Positions 52,978 to 62,530 of a stretch of DNA of 64,000 nt are shown here, in pieces. The notes under the pieces are model-generated. The model had not been told where the DNA came from, ran no database searches, and saw only the letters and a list, made by a program, of their open reading frames with translations. The stretch comes from Nocardia bovistercoris. Lineage in GTDB: Bacteria; Actinomycetota; Actinomycetes; Mycobacteriales; Mycobacteriaceae. The stretch lies in NCBI RefSeq assembly GCF_015674855.1, contig NZ_JADMLG010000024.1, forward strand, positions 40,970 through 104,969, given 5' to 3'. The translations under genes and the position numbers were made by a program. Numbering within the stretch: position 1 is the first letter of the stretch; each line of letters opens with the position of its first letter.

Positions 52978-53060
52978 AGCCGTGATGACACCGGCCCGAG
53001 AATGCGATGGAGCGACCTCGAAGTGTCGCGTCGATGCAGGTTCGGTGAACGCGACGGCGG

Positions 53061-54532
53061 TCACACCGACCGTTCACCGTTCCGTAGCGTCGCGTTCGCG
53101 CCCCCGCGTCGTGTTCGCCGCCTTCGCGCTGATAGGAGACATTTTCGCGATACCGTCCCGCCCCGAAAGCACTGCCGCGGCGCCCCGCGGGCGCGGGGGG
53201 GCGCCAATAAAGAGGGCGCGCAACCGGGCAAACGGCCCAAAAGTCCGACGCGGACCTGACCGGCTCGGTGGCGGGTTCCACCTCGTCGAATCCGGGGCGT
53301 CCGCTGCCGATGAAGGCCACCAGCCACGACGCGACCGCCGCGAAGCGGTTGCGGAACCCGACCAGATAGAACAGGTGCACCGCCAGCCACATGACCCAGG
53401 CCACGACGCCGCGGAAACTGATGTGCTCGTTGAGTTTCGCCACGGCGCTGAACCGGCTGATCACCGCCATGCTGCCCTTGTCCCAGTAGACGAACGGCGT
53501 GCCCGCCCGCTTCTCGCGGCGGATGATGTCGGCGGCGTGCCTGCCTTCCTGCATGGCCACCGGCGACTGGCCGGGATAGCCGTTGAGCGAGGTCATATCG
53601 CCGATGGCGTAGATGTCGGCGTGCCCGCCGACGGTCAGGTCGGGATTGATCAACAGCCTTCCGGCGCGGTCGGTTTCGCATCCGGTGACTTCGGCGAGAA
53701 TCTCGGCGAAACCGCCCGCTCGCACGCCCGCCGACCACACAACGGTCTCGGCGGCGATGCGGCGCTCAACGCCCGCCTTGTCCTTCACGGTCACCTTGCC
53801 GGGTTCGATATCGGTGACGAAGGTGTCGACCAGCACCTCGACGCCGCCCTTGGTCAGCGAGTCCTTCGCGTATTCCGACAGCCCGCCGCCGAAGGGCGGA
53901 AGCACCTCGGCCGCGCCCTCCACCAGGGTCACCGAAACCTCTTGGTGGTAATAGCGTTTCGATAATTCCTTCAGCTGGCCCGCGACCTCGACACCGGTGG
54001 CGCCCGCGCCGACCACAACGAAACTGAGCAGCCTGCGCTTGCTCTGCTCGTCCGCGCCCGCCGCCTCGGCGAAGACGCGCTCGATCTGCGCGCGCAGCGT
54101 CTTGGCGTCGTCGATGGTCTTGAGCGAGAACGTCTTCTCCGCGAAATCGTCACGCCCGAAATAGGATTGCGACGCGCCGGTGGCCGCGATCAGCGATCCG
54201 TAGCGGATGCGGGTGCGTTCGCCCTCGTGGTCGTAGGTCAATTCGGCGCGTTCGGCGTCGACCGCGATCACCCGGCCCTGGCGCACATCCGCGCCGCGAT
54301 GCTTGCGCAGGATGGACGCGATCGGTGGCGCGATCTCCGCCGAGCCGAGCACACCGGTCGCGACCTGGTAGAGCAACGGCTGGAAGAGATGTTCGGGCGT
54401 GCTGGAGATCAGCACGTATCGCACACCCGACTTCGACAGTTGCTTGGCTGCGGCCAGCCCCCCGAAGCCCGATCCGACGATGACCACATCCGTGTAGTCG
54501 ATCTCCGCTTGTTCCATTGCCGCGTGTTCCAT
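53061..54532 (-). CDS. ndh: Type II NADH dehydrogenase (NDH-2), 3' end uncertain or frameshifted
   Basis: ATG 54532 with AGGAGG 5 bases upstream. FAD motif VVIVGSGFGGLAAAKQL, NADH motif VVVGAGATGVEVAGQLKEL, second FAD box NGYPGQSPVAMQEGRHAADI and a C-terminal membrane helix region (VAWVMWLAVHLFYLVGFRNR). It passes electrons from NADH to menaquinone. The true end should be near 53200-53060, but the frame has no stop until 51047, running through two other genes out of register with the first. A run of seven C (plus strand G, 53195-53201) sits at the expected end; a one-base slip there would give stops near 53061. The given end is therefore an estimate. Confidence 0.75.
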
Positions 54533-54596
54533 GACAGCCTCCTTCTCTCATTACCAACCGTCATCGGAACCGCAGATATTTCAGGTCTTGACCGGC

Positions 54597-54616
54597 ATAA
54601 TGAAGATGACTCTTAT
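54597..54616. promoter_or_regulatory. Possible LysR-type binding site between ndh and lysR genes
   Basis: ATAA, 12 bases, TTAT within the 112-base gap between the divergent starts. The symmetry is weak, but this is the AT-richest part of the gap and LysR regulators usually bind in such shared regions. Confidence 0.3.
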
Positions 54617-54644
54617 CTCGATCCGTCATGAACGGGAGGTTGTC

Positions 54645-55502
54645 GTGGAGCTTCGCCAGCTGGCATACTTCGTCGCGGTCTGCGAGGAGCTGAGCTTCAG
54701 CAAGGCGGCCGCCCGCTGCTACATCTCGCAGTCGGCGATCAGTCACCAGATCGCCCGGCTCGAACGCGACCTCGGCGTATCGCTGTTCGAACGCTCCACC
54801 CGAGCCGTGGTCCCCACCGACGCCACCACGCGGGTACTGCCGCTGGCCAAACAGATGCTCAGCCTGGAATCGGCGATCCGCGCCACCGTGCGCAACACCG
54901 GACACCGTATCCGTTTGGCCGCCAACATGTCCTTCGCGACCCGGTCGCTGTCCTCGATCGCGGCGGCGCGCGCCGCGCACCCCGACGCCGAGATCGAGTT
55001 CGTCATCAAACCGTTCCGCCAGCGTATCTCCGCCGTCGCCGACGGTGACTGTGATCTGGCCCTCATCCGAGGCAGCGTCGCGCAACCCGGACTCACCGTC
55101 GAACAACTCTGGGTGGAGGACCTCGTGATCGCCACCACCGGCGGCCACCCCCTGGCCGACCGCGACTCCGTAACCCTCGCCGAACTCAGCCCCTACCCAC
55201 TACTGCTCCCACCCGAACAGGAACAAGTCCTCCTACACACGGTGATCCGCACCGCCTTCGCCGACCTCCCCACCGGCCCCACCTTCGGCCCTCCCATCCC
55301 CCCCGACCACACCGCCACCATGGAACTCATCAACCGCCCCGAAGCCTGGACCGTCCTCTACGCCAACAGCCCCACCGAAGGCCTCGTAGTCCTCCACCTC
55401 ACCGAACACCGCCTCCGAATCCCCGTCTCCGCCATAATCCGAGACGACGCCCGCCCCTCCCCCATCCTCACCACCCTCCTGACAACCCTGCACCGCCCCT
55501 GA
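54645..55502 (+). CDS. LysR family transcriptional regulator
   Basis: 285 residues from GTG 54645 (GGGAGG 5 bases upstream; the frame is open to 54531). Helix-turn-helix: ELRQLAYFVAVCEELSFSKA, AARCYISQSAISHQIARLER, DLGVSLFERSTR. The substrate-binding part follows. It is divergent from ndh and probably regulates it. It ends 4 bases from the convergent gene at 55507. Confidence 0.9.
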   Translation: MELRQLAYFVAVCEELSFSKAAARCYISQSAISHQIARLERDLGVSLFERSTRAVVPTDATTRVLPLAKQMLSLESAIRATVRNTGHRIRLAANMSFATRSLSSIAAARAAHPDAEIEFVIKPFRQRISAVADGDCDLALIRGSVAQPGLTVEQLWVEDLVIATTGGHPLADRDSVTLAELSPYPLLLPPEQEQVLLHTVIRTAFADLPTGPTFGPPIPPDHTATMELINRPEAWTVLYANSPTEGLVVLHLTEHRLRIPVSAIIRDDARPSPILTTLLTTLHRP

Positions 55503-55506
55503 GCGA

Positions 55507-56661
55507 TCAGCGCTCCCGATCGGACAGTCGGCGGTCGGCGACGATCGCACCGGTCAATCGCCACGCGCCACGCTCGAAGATCAACTCGCCCGAGATCGCG
55601 ATCGGTTGCTCGACCGCGTGCGCCTGTATCGCCCACTCGTATTCGCGCCCGGCCAGAGGAACGTGCACCTTGCGCGGACGCCCGTCGACATGGGTCGACA
55701 GCACAATGCTGGTGGCTTCGTCGTCACCACGATCATCACGCTCCAGACTGCGCACGGTGCCGAGCAACGTCACCTGCCGCGCAGGCTCCTCGCGTCGGAC
55801 AAGTCGTTCACGCACCCGAGGCAACCCGGCCATCGCATTGCGATCGACCACAATCCGCGAAACATCCACCTCGGGCGACGACCCACCCGCGGCCCACTCG
55901 AACGACAGGTCCAACGCCCGCACTTGATCGGGTTGGGTCAATTCGAGGACGGATTCCACGAGACCGGCGCTGAGGCCCAACGTCGCGGCATTGTCGAGTG
56001 CCGACTCGTCCCAGTCGAGCCCGCGAGCAAGGGTCGTCATCACTCGGCGCGGAAAGAGCTCGACAGGCGTGAGTGACTCGTCACCGAGCCGGGAGACCAC
56101 CGTGAACACGAAACTCCCGTGTTTCGTGTGTCCTAGCCGAATATCGTCTTCGAGGAAATTCGTCACCGTCGCGGATCGGCGCCCCCGATGCGAATGCGAA
56201 GGATCATCGGTGGTCGTCGCGGCGGCCTTCATCATGGTGAACAACGCTTGCAGCGCGGCTTCCGCCTGCCGGAACGGAATGGTCCCGTCGACCATCTCCT
56301 GATCGAAGCGGACGAAGAACAAGTCGGCGCGGGCCGCCGCTATCCGCTCTGCTAAACGCACCGGATCCCACCCGTAGATCGTGGCGAGCGATTGCAGCAT
56401 CTCCCGGAAGCGCCGTGAGAAATCGACGTAGTCGGTCGCCAACGGAACCATCACCCGACCGCGAATCCCCTCCGCGCCTGGCAGTCTCCAGATCTCCTTG
56501 ATGTCGTCATCCCGCGTCTCCAACTGCCAATCATTGGCAGCCAGATACTGCGACACAGCGGGTGGCGACAGCGTCGATGCGATCTCACGAAGCGGGTCGA
56601 GCGGAATTACGGTCATCGAATTCTCGATCGGGAGACGACTCTCCACCTCTGCGTCGGTCAC
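55507..56661 (-). CDS. Conserved hypothetical protein
   Basis: 384 residues, no signal peptide and no transmembrane helix. N-terminal part: LSPPAVSQYLAANDWQLETR, then EGIRGRVMVPLATDYVDFSR. Middle: FFVRFDQEMVDGTIPFRQAE and LGHTKHGSFVFTVVSRLGD. The C-terminal ~90 residues (RQVTLLGTVRSLERDDRGDD, VHVPLAGREYEWAIQAHAVE) look like a small beta-barrel of OB type. I do not recognise the family. It lies between core genes, so it may be an insertion. Confidence 0.65.
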   Translation of the reverse strand: MTDAEVESRLPIENSMTVIPLDPLREIASTLSPPAVSQYLAANDWQLETRDDDIKEIWRLPGAEGIRGRVMVPLATDYVDFSRRFREMLQSLATIYGWDPVRLAERIAAARADLFFVRFDQEMVDGTIPFRQAEAALQALFTMMKAAATTTDDPSHSHRGRRSATVTNFLEDDIRLGHTKHGSFVFTVVSRLGDESLTPVELFPRRVMTTLARGLDWDESALDNAATLGLSAGLVESVLELTQPDQVRALDLSFEWAAGGSSPEVDVSRIVVDRNAMAGLPRVRERLVRREEPARQVTLLGTVRSLERDDRGDDEATSIVLSTHVDGRPRKVHVPLAGREYEWAIQAHAVEQPIAISGELIFERGAWRLTGAIVADRRLSDRER

Positions 56662-56776
56662 GCTTTGACTCCCCCTGCTCCCGAACCCCTACGGCGCAGG
56701 AGCAACAATAGCCAATGTCTATGGCGGAGCCAAGTTTTCGGGGATTGGTGACCGGATTCCGCGCGATAGAGACGAG

Positions 56777-56807
56777 TACGGCCCCGGACGGGAGGTCCGG
56801 GGCCGTA
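56777..56807 (-). terminator. Hairpin terminator downstream of etfA
   Basis: A perfect 13-bp stem: TACGGCCCCGGAC, loop GGGAG, GTCCGGGGCCGTA. It begins 23 bases past the etfA stop and ends the etfBA operon. Confidence 0.85.
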
Positions 56808-56829
56808 GCTCTTGGGGCGGATTCGGGGA

Positions 56830-57786
56830 TCAGCCCTTATGGTTCTTGACCGCTTCGGTCAGTTGGGGGGCGACGTTGAAGAGGTCGCCGACGATGCCGT
56901 AGTCGGCGATCTCGAAGATGGGGGCCTCTTCGTCCTTGTTCACGGCGACGATGGTCTTCGAGGTCTGCATGCCCGCGCGGTGCTGGATGGCGCCGGAGAT
57001 ACCGAGGGCGATGTAGAGCTGCGGGGAGACCGTTTTGCCGGTCTGGCCGACCTGGAACTGGCCGGGGTAGTAGCCGGAGTCGACGGCGGCGCGGGAGGCG
57101 CCGACGGCAGCGCCGAGGGAGTCGGCGAGGGCTTCCACGACCGAGAAGTTGTCGGCGGAACCGACGCCGCGACCACCGGAGACGACGATGCCCGCCTCGG
57201 TGAGTTCAGGACGGTCACCGGCGACGACCGGTTCCCGCGCGATGACCTTGACCAGGCCCTCTTCCTGAGCGGGCACCTCGACGGCGACCTGCTCGCCCGC
57301 ACCAGCGGCGGGCTTGGCCTCGATCGCGCCGGGGCGCACCGAGATCACCGGCACGTCGCCGGTGGCCTTGGCGTCGACGGTGAACGCGCCACCGAAGATG
57401 GAGTGCACGGCCGAGCCGTCTTCCTTGACGTCGATGACGTCGATGAGCAGACCGGAGCCGATGCGCGCGGCGAGGCGGCCCGACACCTCCTTGCCCTCGG
57501 CGGTGGCGGCGACGATCACGGCGGCCGGTGACACCGACTCGACCAGCGCGGCGAGCACGTCGATCTTCGGGGTGAGCAGGTAGTTCTCGACATCGTCGGA
57601 TTCGGCGATGTAGATCTTGTCGGCGCCCGCCGCGGTGAGCGCTTCGGCCAGCTTCTCGCCGGTGCCAGCGGCGCCGAGCACGACCGCGGCGGGCGAGCCG
57701 AGCGCCTTCGCGGCGGTGAGCAGTTCGGTGCTGACCTTCTTGATCGCACCTTCGGCGTGCTCGATGAGCACGAGTACTTCAGCCAT
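56830..57786 (-). CDS. etfA: Electron transfer flavoprotein alpha subunit
   Basis: 318 residues. The N-terminal half is the ETF domain (VLVLIEHAEGAIKKVSTELL). The C-terminal FAD-binding half shows IVVSGGRGVGSADNFSVVEA, SGYYPGQFQVGQTGKTVSPQ, LYIALGISGAIQHRAGMQTS and FEIADYGIVGDLFNVAPQL. With EtfB it carries electrons from acyl-CoA dehydrogenases to the membrane quinone pool. 27 bases downstream of etfB. Confidence 0.97.
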   Translation of the reverse strand: MAEVLVLIEHAEGAIKKVSTELLTAAKALGSPAAVVLGAAGTGEKLAEALTAAGADKIYIAESDDVENYLLTPKIDVLAALVESVSPAAVIVAATAEGKEVSGRLAARIGSGLLIDVIDVKEDGSAVHSIFGGAFTVDAKATGDVPVISVRPGAIEAKPAAGAGEQVAVEVPAQEEGLVKVIAREPVVAGDRPELTEAGIVVSGGRGVGSADNFSVVEALADSLGAAVGASRAAVDSGYYPGQFQVGQTGKTVSPQLYIALGISGAIQHRAGMQTSKTIVAVNKDEEAPIFEIADYGIVGDLFNVAPQLTEAVKNHKG

Positions 57787-57813
57787 GTGTGTTCTCTCCT
57801 AAGTCCGCGGCGA

Positions 57814-58599
57814 TCAGATGATCTTCTGGCCGATGAGGTACTGGGCGATCTTGGTGCCGCCGTCCCCTTCGTCGGCGATCTTCTCGCCCGCGGTGCGCGG
57901 CGGCTTCGGGGTGGACGCGGTGACCGCGGTTGCCGCGTTCGCCACACCGACGGTCGACGGGTCGACGCCGAGGTCGGCGAGGGTGAAGGTCTGCACTTCC
58001 TTCTTCTTCGCGGCCATGATGCCCTTGAAGGACGGGAAGCGCGGCTCGTTGATCTTCTCGGTGACCGAGACGATCGCGGGCAGGGTGGCCTCGAGCTTGA
58101 AGACGCCGTCGTCGGTTTCGCGCTCGCCGGTGATGCGCTCACCGTCGACGGTGAGCTTGCGCAGGTGGGTGAGCTGCGGCAGGCCGAGGTATTCGGCGAT
58201 GATGGCGGGCACCGCGCCCGCGCGACCGTCGGTGGCCTCGTTGCCCGCGATGACCAGTTCGACGCCTTCGACCTGGCCGAGCGCCGAGGCGAGCACCCAC
58301 GCGGTCTGCACCGCGTCGGAGCCGTGGATGGCCGGGTCGTTGATGTGGATGGCCTTGTCGGCGCCCATGGAGAGGGCTTTGCGGATGGCTTCGGTGGCCC
58401 GGTCGGGTCCGGCGGCCAGCACGGTGACCTCGCCGCCCTGCGCTTCCTTGATCAGCAGCGCTTCTTCGACGGCGCGCTCGTTGATCTCGTCGAGAACGGC
58501 GTCGGCGGCTTCGCGATCGAGGGTGTAGTCACCGTCGGTCAGCTTGCGCTCGGACCAGGTGTCGGGAACCTGCTTGATGAGTACGACGATGTTCGGCAT
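57814..58599 (-). CDS. etfB: Electron transfer flavoprotein beta subunit
   Basis: 261 residues. Start MPNIVVLIKQVPDTWSERKL, then VLDEINERAVEEALLIKEAQ and the AMP-binding signature region VIAGNEATDGRAGAVPAIIA EYLGLP. First gene of the etfBA operon, divergent from the methyltransferase gene. Confidence 0.97.
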   Translation of the reverse strand: MPNIVVLIKQVPDTWSERKLTDGDYTLDREAADAVLDEINERAVEEALLIKEAQGGEVTVLAAGPDRATEAIRKALSMGADKAIHINDPAIHGSDAVQTAWVLASALGQVEGVELVIAGNEATDGRAGAVPAIIAEYLGLPQLTHLRKLTVDGERITGERETDDGVFKLEATLPAIVSVTEKINEPRFPSFKGIMAAKKKEVQTFTLADLGVDPSTVGVANAATAVTASTPKPPRTAGEKIADEGDGGTKIAQYLIGQKII

Positions 58600-58700
58600 C
58601 GGTCTTCGTCGACCTCCTGTTCTGGGGGCGTGTATCCGGTGGTCGCACGTGCTGTGCCGTACGTCCTTGTGAGTAGCTCGGGCGTGACACTACCCTACGT

Positions 58701-58722
58701 TAAGTTACTCGTGGGTAACTTA
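58701..58722. promoter_or_regulatory. Inverted repeat between etfB and the methyltransferase gene
   Basis: TAAGTTAC, six bases TCGTGG, GTAACTTA: perfect 8-bp arms. It lies 101 bases upstream of etfB and 68 upstream of the methyltransferase start. The style (TTAC...GTAA) resembles TetR-type sites near fatty-acid genes, so it may control etfBA. Confidence 0.65.
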
Positions 58723-58790
58723 CCTGCCGCACTCGCACAACACCGGTCCGGCCGATATCGTGCGCGGGCCCTACCAGTAACGTCGGAACG

Positions 58791-59618
58791 ATGAGCGAGG
58801 CTGTGATCCCTGCCGCAGTGGACGACCCGAGGGTCATAACCGGGTCCGAGCCGCCCGTCGACGCGCACGGCGCCGACGTCGAACCGCTGCCGCTGACCGG
58901 CGAGCGGACCGTGCCCGGCATCGCCGAGGAGAACTACTGGTTCCGCAGGCACGAGGTCGTCTACGCCGCCCTGCTCGACCGCTGCGCGGGCCGCGTCGTC
59001 CTCGAGGCGGGCTCCGGCGAGGGCTACGGCGCGAACATGATCGCCGACGTCGCGGCCGAGGTCACCGGACTCGACTACGACGCCGGCGCGGTAGCCCACG
59101 TGCGCGCGCGCTACCCGCGCGTGCGGATGATCCAGGGCAACCTCGCGCAACTCCCGCTCGACGACGCGTCGGTCGACGTCGTGGTGAATTTCCAAGTGAT
59201 CGAACACCTCTGGGATCAGGGGCAGTTCCTGCGGGAATGCCTGCGCGTACTGCGTCCCGGCGGCGAACTGCTCATCAGCACGCCGAACCGGATCACGTTC
59301 TCACCCGGACGCGATACCCCGCTCAACCCGTTCCACACCCGCGAACTGAACGCAGCCGAACTCACCGAACTGCTGGTGGAGGCCGGATTCCGGGTGGAGC
59401 GGATGATCGGGGTGCACCACGGCCCGACCCTGAAGGCATTGGACGCCGCGCACGGCGGCTCGTTCATCGACGCGCAGATCGAACGCGCGCTGGCCGGTCA
59501 GCCATGGCCCGCCGAACTCACCGCCGATGTCGCCGCCGTGCGCATCGATGACTTCGCGCTGCTCGCCGAGAACATCGACGACAGCCTCGATCTGGTCGCC
59601 ATCGCGGTGAAACCTTGA
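58791..59618 (+). CDS. SAM-dependent methyltransferase (Rv3030 type)
   Basis: 275 residues. Class I motif I VVLEAGSGEGYGANMIADVA, acidic end of strand 2 TGLDYDAG, motif II region VDVVVNFQVIEHLWDQGQFL and post-motif RVLRPGGELLISTPNRITF. It corresponds to Rv3030 in the cluster linked to methylglucose lipopolysaccharide synthesis and probably methylates that glucan. TGA overlaps the TTG start of the next gene. Confidence 0.9.
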   Translation: MSEAVIPAAVDDPRVITGSEPPVDAHGADVEPLPLTGERTVPGIAEENYWFRRHEVVYAALLDRCAGRVVLEAGSGEGYGANMIADVAAEVTGLDYDAGAVAHVRARYPRVRMIQGNLAQLPLDDASVDVVVNFQVIEHLWDQGQFLRECLRVLRPGGELLISTPNRITFSPGRDTPLNPFHTRELNAAELTELLVEAGFRVERMIGVHHGPTLKALDAAHGGSFIDAQIERALAGQPWPAELTADVAAVRIDDFALLAENIDDSLDLVAIAVKP

Positions 59619-61267
59619 GCGACGAAGTCCCCGGCCAGTTCACCCTGGTCCTGCACTCCCATCTCCCCTGGCTCGCCAACCACGGTCGCTGGCCGGTGGG
59701 CGAGGAATGGCTATACCAGTCATGGGCGGCGTCCTATCTTCCGGTCGTCGAAGTACTGAGAACCCTTGCCGCGGAGGGACGTTCACACCTGCTGAGTCTC
59801 GGCATCACGCCGGTGCTCGCGGCCCAGCTCGATGATCCGCACTGCCTGGCAGGCATGCACCACTGGCTCGGGAACTGGCAGCTGCGCGCCGACGAGGCCG
59901 CCATGGCGGGCAATGTGACGCTCGGCCGCCACGAGCACCGGCTCGCCGCGGCCGCGCTCGCCGACTTCGAGCGGAACTGGCGCCACGGCGCGGCCCCGGT
60001 CTGGCGGCAGCTGATCGACGCCGAGACCATCGAACTGCTCGGCGGACCGCTCGCGCACCCCTTCCAACCGCTGCTCGACTCGCGGCTGCGCCGATTCCAG
60101 CTGGTCGAGGGCCTGGCCGACGCGCAGTTGCGCTGGGGCCGCACCCCGCGCGGCATCTGGGCGCCGGAATGCGGATACACCCCGGGCATGGAGGTCGAAT
60201 ACGACGCCGCAGGTGTGACGCATTTCATGGTCGATGGTCCGGCCCTGCGCGGTGACAGCAGCCTCGGGCATCCCGTGCACGATGCCGACGCGGTCGCGTT
60301 CGGACGCGATCTGCACGTGAGCTACCGAGTCTGGTCGCCGAAATCCGGGTATCCGGGGCACTCCGCCTACCGTGATTTCCATCACTACGATCACGGCACC
60401 GGACTCAAACCGTCCCGCGTCACCGGCAAGACCGTCGCGGGCCCGGACAAGGCGCCCTACGACCCCGACCTCGCTGCCGAAGCCGTCGCCCGCGACGTCG
60501 AGGATTTCGTGCGAACGGTCCGCGAGCGACTGCGCTCCGAATCCGCCCGCATCGGCCGTCCCGCGCTGGTCGTGGCCGCATTCGACACCGAACTGTTCGG
60601 CCACTGGTGGCACGAGGGCCCGCAATGGCTCGCCGCCGTGCTGCGCGCGCTGCCCGAAGCGGGCGTCACCGTCGGAACCCTCGCCGACGCCAGGGCGCGC
60701 GGCTACGTCGGCGACCCGGTGCCGCTGGCCGACTCGTCCTGGGGATCGGGCAAGGACTGGCGGGTCTGGGCCGGAGATCAAGTCCGTGACCTGGTCGAAC
60801 TCAACGACGACATCGTGCGCCTCGCCCTCGACACCCTCGACAAGATGCGCGAGACCCGCGGCGACGCCCCCGCACTGCGCGACCCGGTCGCCGACCAGCT
60901 GCTGCGCGAAGCCATCCTCACCGTCTCCAGCGACTGGGCCTTCATGGTCAGCAAGGACTCCGCGGCCGGATACGCCAGGGATCGCGCGCACCGGCACGCG
61001 CACGCGGTGCGCGAGATAGCCGCCGCGGTCGGCGCGGGACAGGTCGCCAAAACCCAACAGTTGGCGGCAGGATGGGAAACGGACGACGGACTCTTCCCCG
61101 GATTGGACGCGCGACGACTCGGGGCACGGTACGAGGCGAACCCACCGGGACAGACCGTCCCGACCGGACAAGACACAGCCGCCGCTTCGGACGGCGGCGA
61201 CATGGTCACCGCCGGGACGGGCGCCGCGTCCGCCATAGAAGAACCGGCTGGAGAAAGACGCACATGA
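59615..61267 (+). CDS. GH57 family 1,4-alpha-glucan branching-type enzyme (Rv3031 type)
   Basis: 550 residues from TTG 59615. GH57 boxes: FTLVLHSHLPWLANHGRWPV at the start, the nucleophile Glu185 in GIWAPECGYTPG, and the acid/base Asp324 in VVAAFDTELFGHWWHEGPQW. A helical DUF1957-type C-terminus follows. It cuts and joins alpha-1,4-glucan chains, creating branches. The low-complexity tail after residue ~480 is unusual. ATGA overlap with the glycosyltransferase gene. Confidence 0.92.
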   Translation: MSDEVPGQFTLVLHSHLPWLANHGRWPVGEEWLYQSWAASYLPVVEVLRTLAAEGRSHLLSLGITPVLAAQLDDPHCLAGMHHWLGNWQLRADEAAMAGNVTLGRHEHRLAAAALADFERNWRHGAAPVWRQLIDAETIELLGGPLAHPFQPLLDSRLRRFQLVEGLADAQLRWGRTPRGIWAPECGYTPGMEVEYDAAGVTHFMVDGPALRGDSSLGHPVHDADAVAFGRDLHVSYRVWSPKSGYPGHSAYRDFHHYDHGTGLKPSRVTGKTVAGPDKAPYDPDLAAEAVARDVEDFVRTVRERLRSESARIGRPALVVAAFDTELFGHWWHEGPQWLAAVLRALPEAGVTVGTLADARARGYVGDPVPLADSSWGSGKDWRVWAGDQVRDLVELNDDIVRLALDTLDKMRETRGDAPALRDPVADQLLREAILTVSSDWAFMVSKDSAAGYARDRAHRHAHAVREIAAAVGAGQVAKTQQLAAGWETDDGLFPGLDARRLGARYEANPPGQTVPTGQDTAAASDGGDMVTAGTGAASAIEEPAGERRT

Positions 61268-62526
61268 AGATTCTGATGGTGTCATGGGAGTACCCGCCGG
61301 TCGTCGTCGGCGGACTCGGCCGCCACGTGCATCACCTGGCCACCGAACTGGCCGCCGCCGGACACGAAGTGGTCGTCCTGGCCCGCCGCCCCTCCGGCAC
61401 CGACTCCATCACCCACCCAACCCACTCCTACGTCGCCGAAGGCGTCCTCGTGGTCGCGGTGGCCGAAGACCCGCCGTGCTTCGACTTCGGCGAGGACATG
61501 CTCGCCTGGACCCTGGCGATGGGACACGCGATGGTGCGCGCGGGCGTGGCGCTCGGCAAGCCGGGCATCGGCGACGGCTGGGTGCCCGACGTGGTGCACG
61601 CGCACGACTGGCTGGTCGCCCACCCCGCCATCACGCTCGCCGAATATTACGACGTGCCACTGGTTTCCACGATCCACGCCACCGAAGCGGGCAGGCACAG
61701 CGGCTGGGTCGCCGGCAAGGTCAACAAACAGGTGCACTCGGTGGAATGGTGGCTCGCCAACGAGTCCGACGCGCTCATCACCTGTTCGGCCTCCATGCGC
61801 GACGAAGTGGAACGCCTCTACGGACCCGAACGCATCCCGATGACGGTGATCCGCAACGGAATCGACGTCGGCGCCTGGACCTTCCGCCCGCGCGCGCCGC
61901 GCTCCGGCCCGCCGCGCCTGCTCTACGTCGGCCGCCTCGAATACGAGAAAGGCGTCCAGGACGCCATCGCCGCGCTGCCGCGCATCCGCCGCGCGCACCC
62001 CGGCACCACACTCACCATCGCAGGCATCGGCACCCAGTTCGAATGGCTGCGCGAACGCGCCCGCGTGCACCGCGTCGCCCGCGCCGTCACCTTCGCGGGC
62101 CAACTCGACCACGATGGACTGCTCGGCTGGCTGCACGGCGCCGACGCCATCCTGTTGCCGAGCCGCTACGAACCCTTCGGCATCGTGGCGCTGGAAGCCG
62201 CGGCGGCGGGCACACCGCTGATCACCTCCACCGCGGGCGGACTCGGCGAAGCCGTCATCGACGGCGTCACCGGCGCGTCCTTCGAACCCGCCGACGTCGA
62301 CGGCCTCGTCGAAGCCGTCCGCGCCACCCTCGACGACCCAGCAGCCACCCAGGCGCGGGCCGACGCCGCCCGCGAGCGGCTCACCGCCGACTTCGCCTGG
62401 GACGTGGTGGCCGCCGAGACCGCGCTCGTCTACTCGGCCGCCAAACGCCGCGTGCGCAACCCGCTCGGCCGCCCGACCATCGTGGAACGCCCACTGCCCG
62501 AACGCGACCCGAACAAGCCCGTCTAG
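61264..62526 (+). CDS. GT4 glycosyltransferase (Rv3032 type)
   Basis: 420 residues. GT-B fold: MKILMVSWEYPPVVVGGLGR at the start (GGLG donor loop), HAHDWLVAHPAITLAEYY, LLYVGRLEYEKGVQDAIAAL, and the EX7E donor motif SRYEPFGIVALEAAAAGTPL. It extends alpha-1,4-glucan using a nucleotide-glucose donor. Rv3032 makes glucan and methylglucose polysaccharide. It ends 4 bases from the convergent lipoprotein gene. Confidence 0.93.
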   Translation: MKILMVSWEYPPVVVGGLGRHVHHLATELAAAGHEVVVLARRPSGTDSITHPTHSYVAEGVLVVAVAEDPPCFDFGEDMLAWTLAMGHAMVRAGVALGKPGIGDGWVPDVVHAHDWLVAHPAITLAEYYDVPLVSTIHATEAGRHSGWVAGKVNKQVHSVEWWLANESDALITCSASMRDEVERLYGPERIPMTVIRNGIDVGAWTFRPRAPRSGPPRLLYVGRLEYEKGVQDAIAALPRIRRAHPGTTLTIAGIGTQFEWLRERARVHRVARAVTFAGQLDHDGLLGWLHGADAILLPSRYEPFGIVALEAAAAGTPLITSTAGGLGEAVIDGVTGASFEPADVDGLVEAVRATLDDPAATQARADAARERLTADFAWDVVAAETALVYSAAKRRVRNPLGRPTIVERPLPERDPNKPV

Positions 62527-62530
62527 CGCA

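Noticed and set aside
51047..54532. A single 1161-residue NDH-2/acyltransferase fusion protein
   Set aside because: The middle third is arginine-rich out-of-frame translation of the N-acyltransferase gene, which has its own start and clear motifs in another frame; the acyltransferase also has its own GTGA-coupled start.
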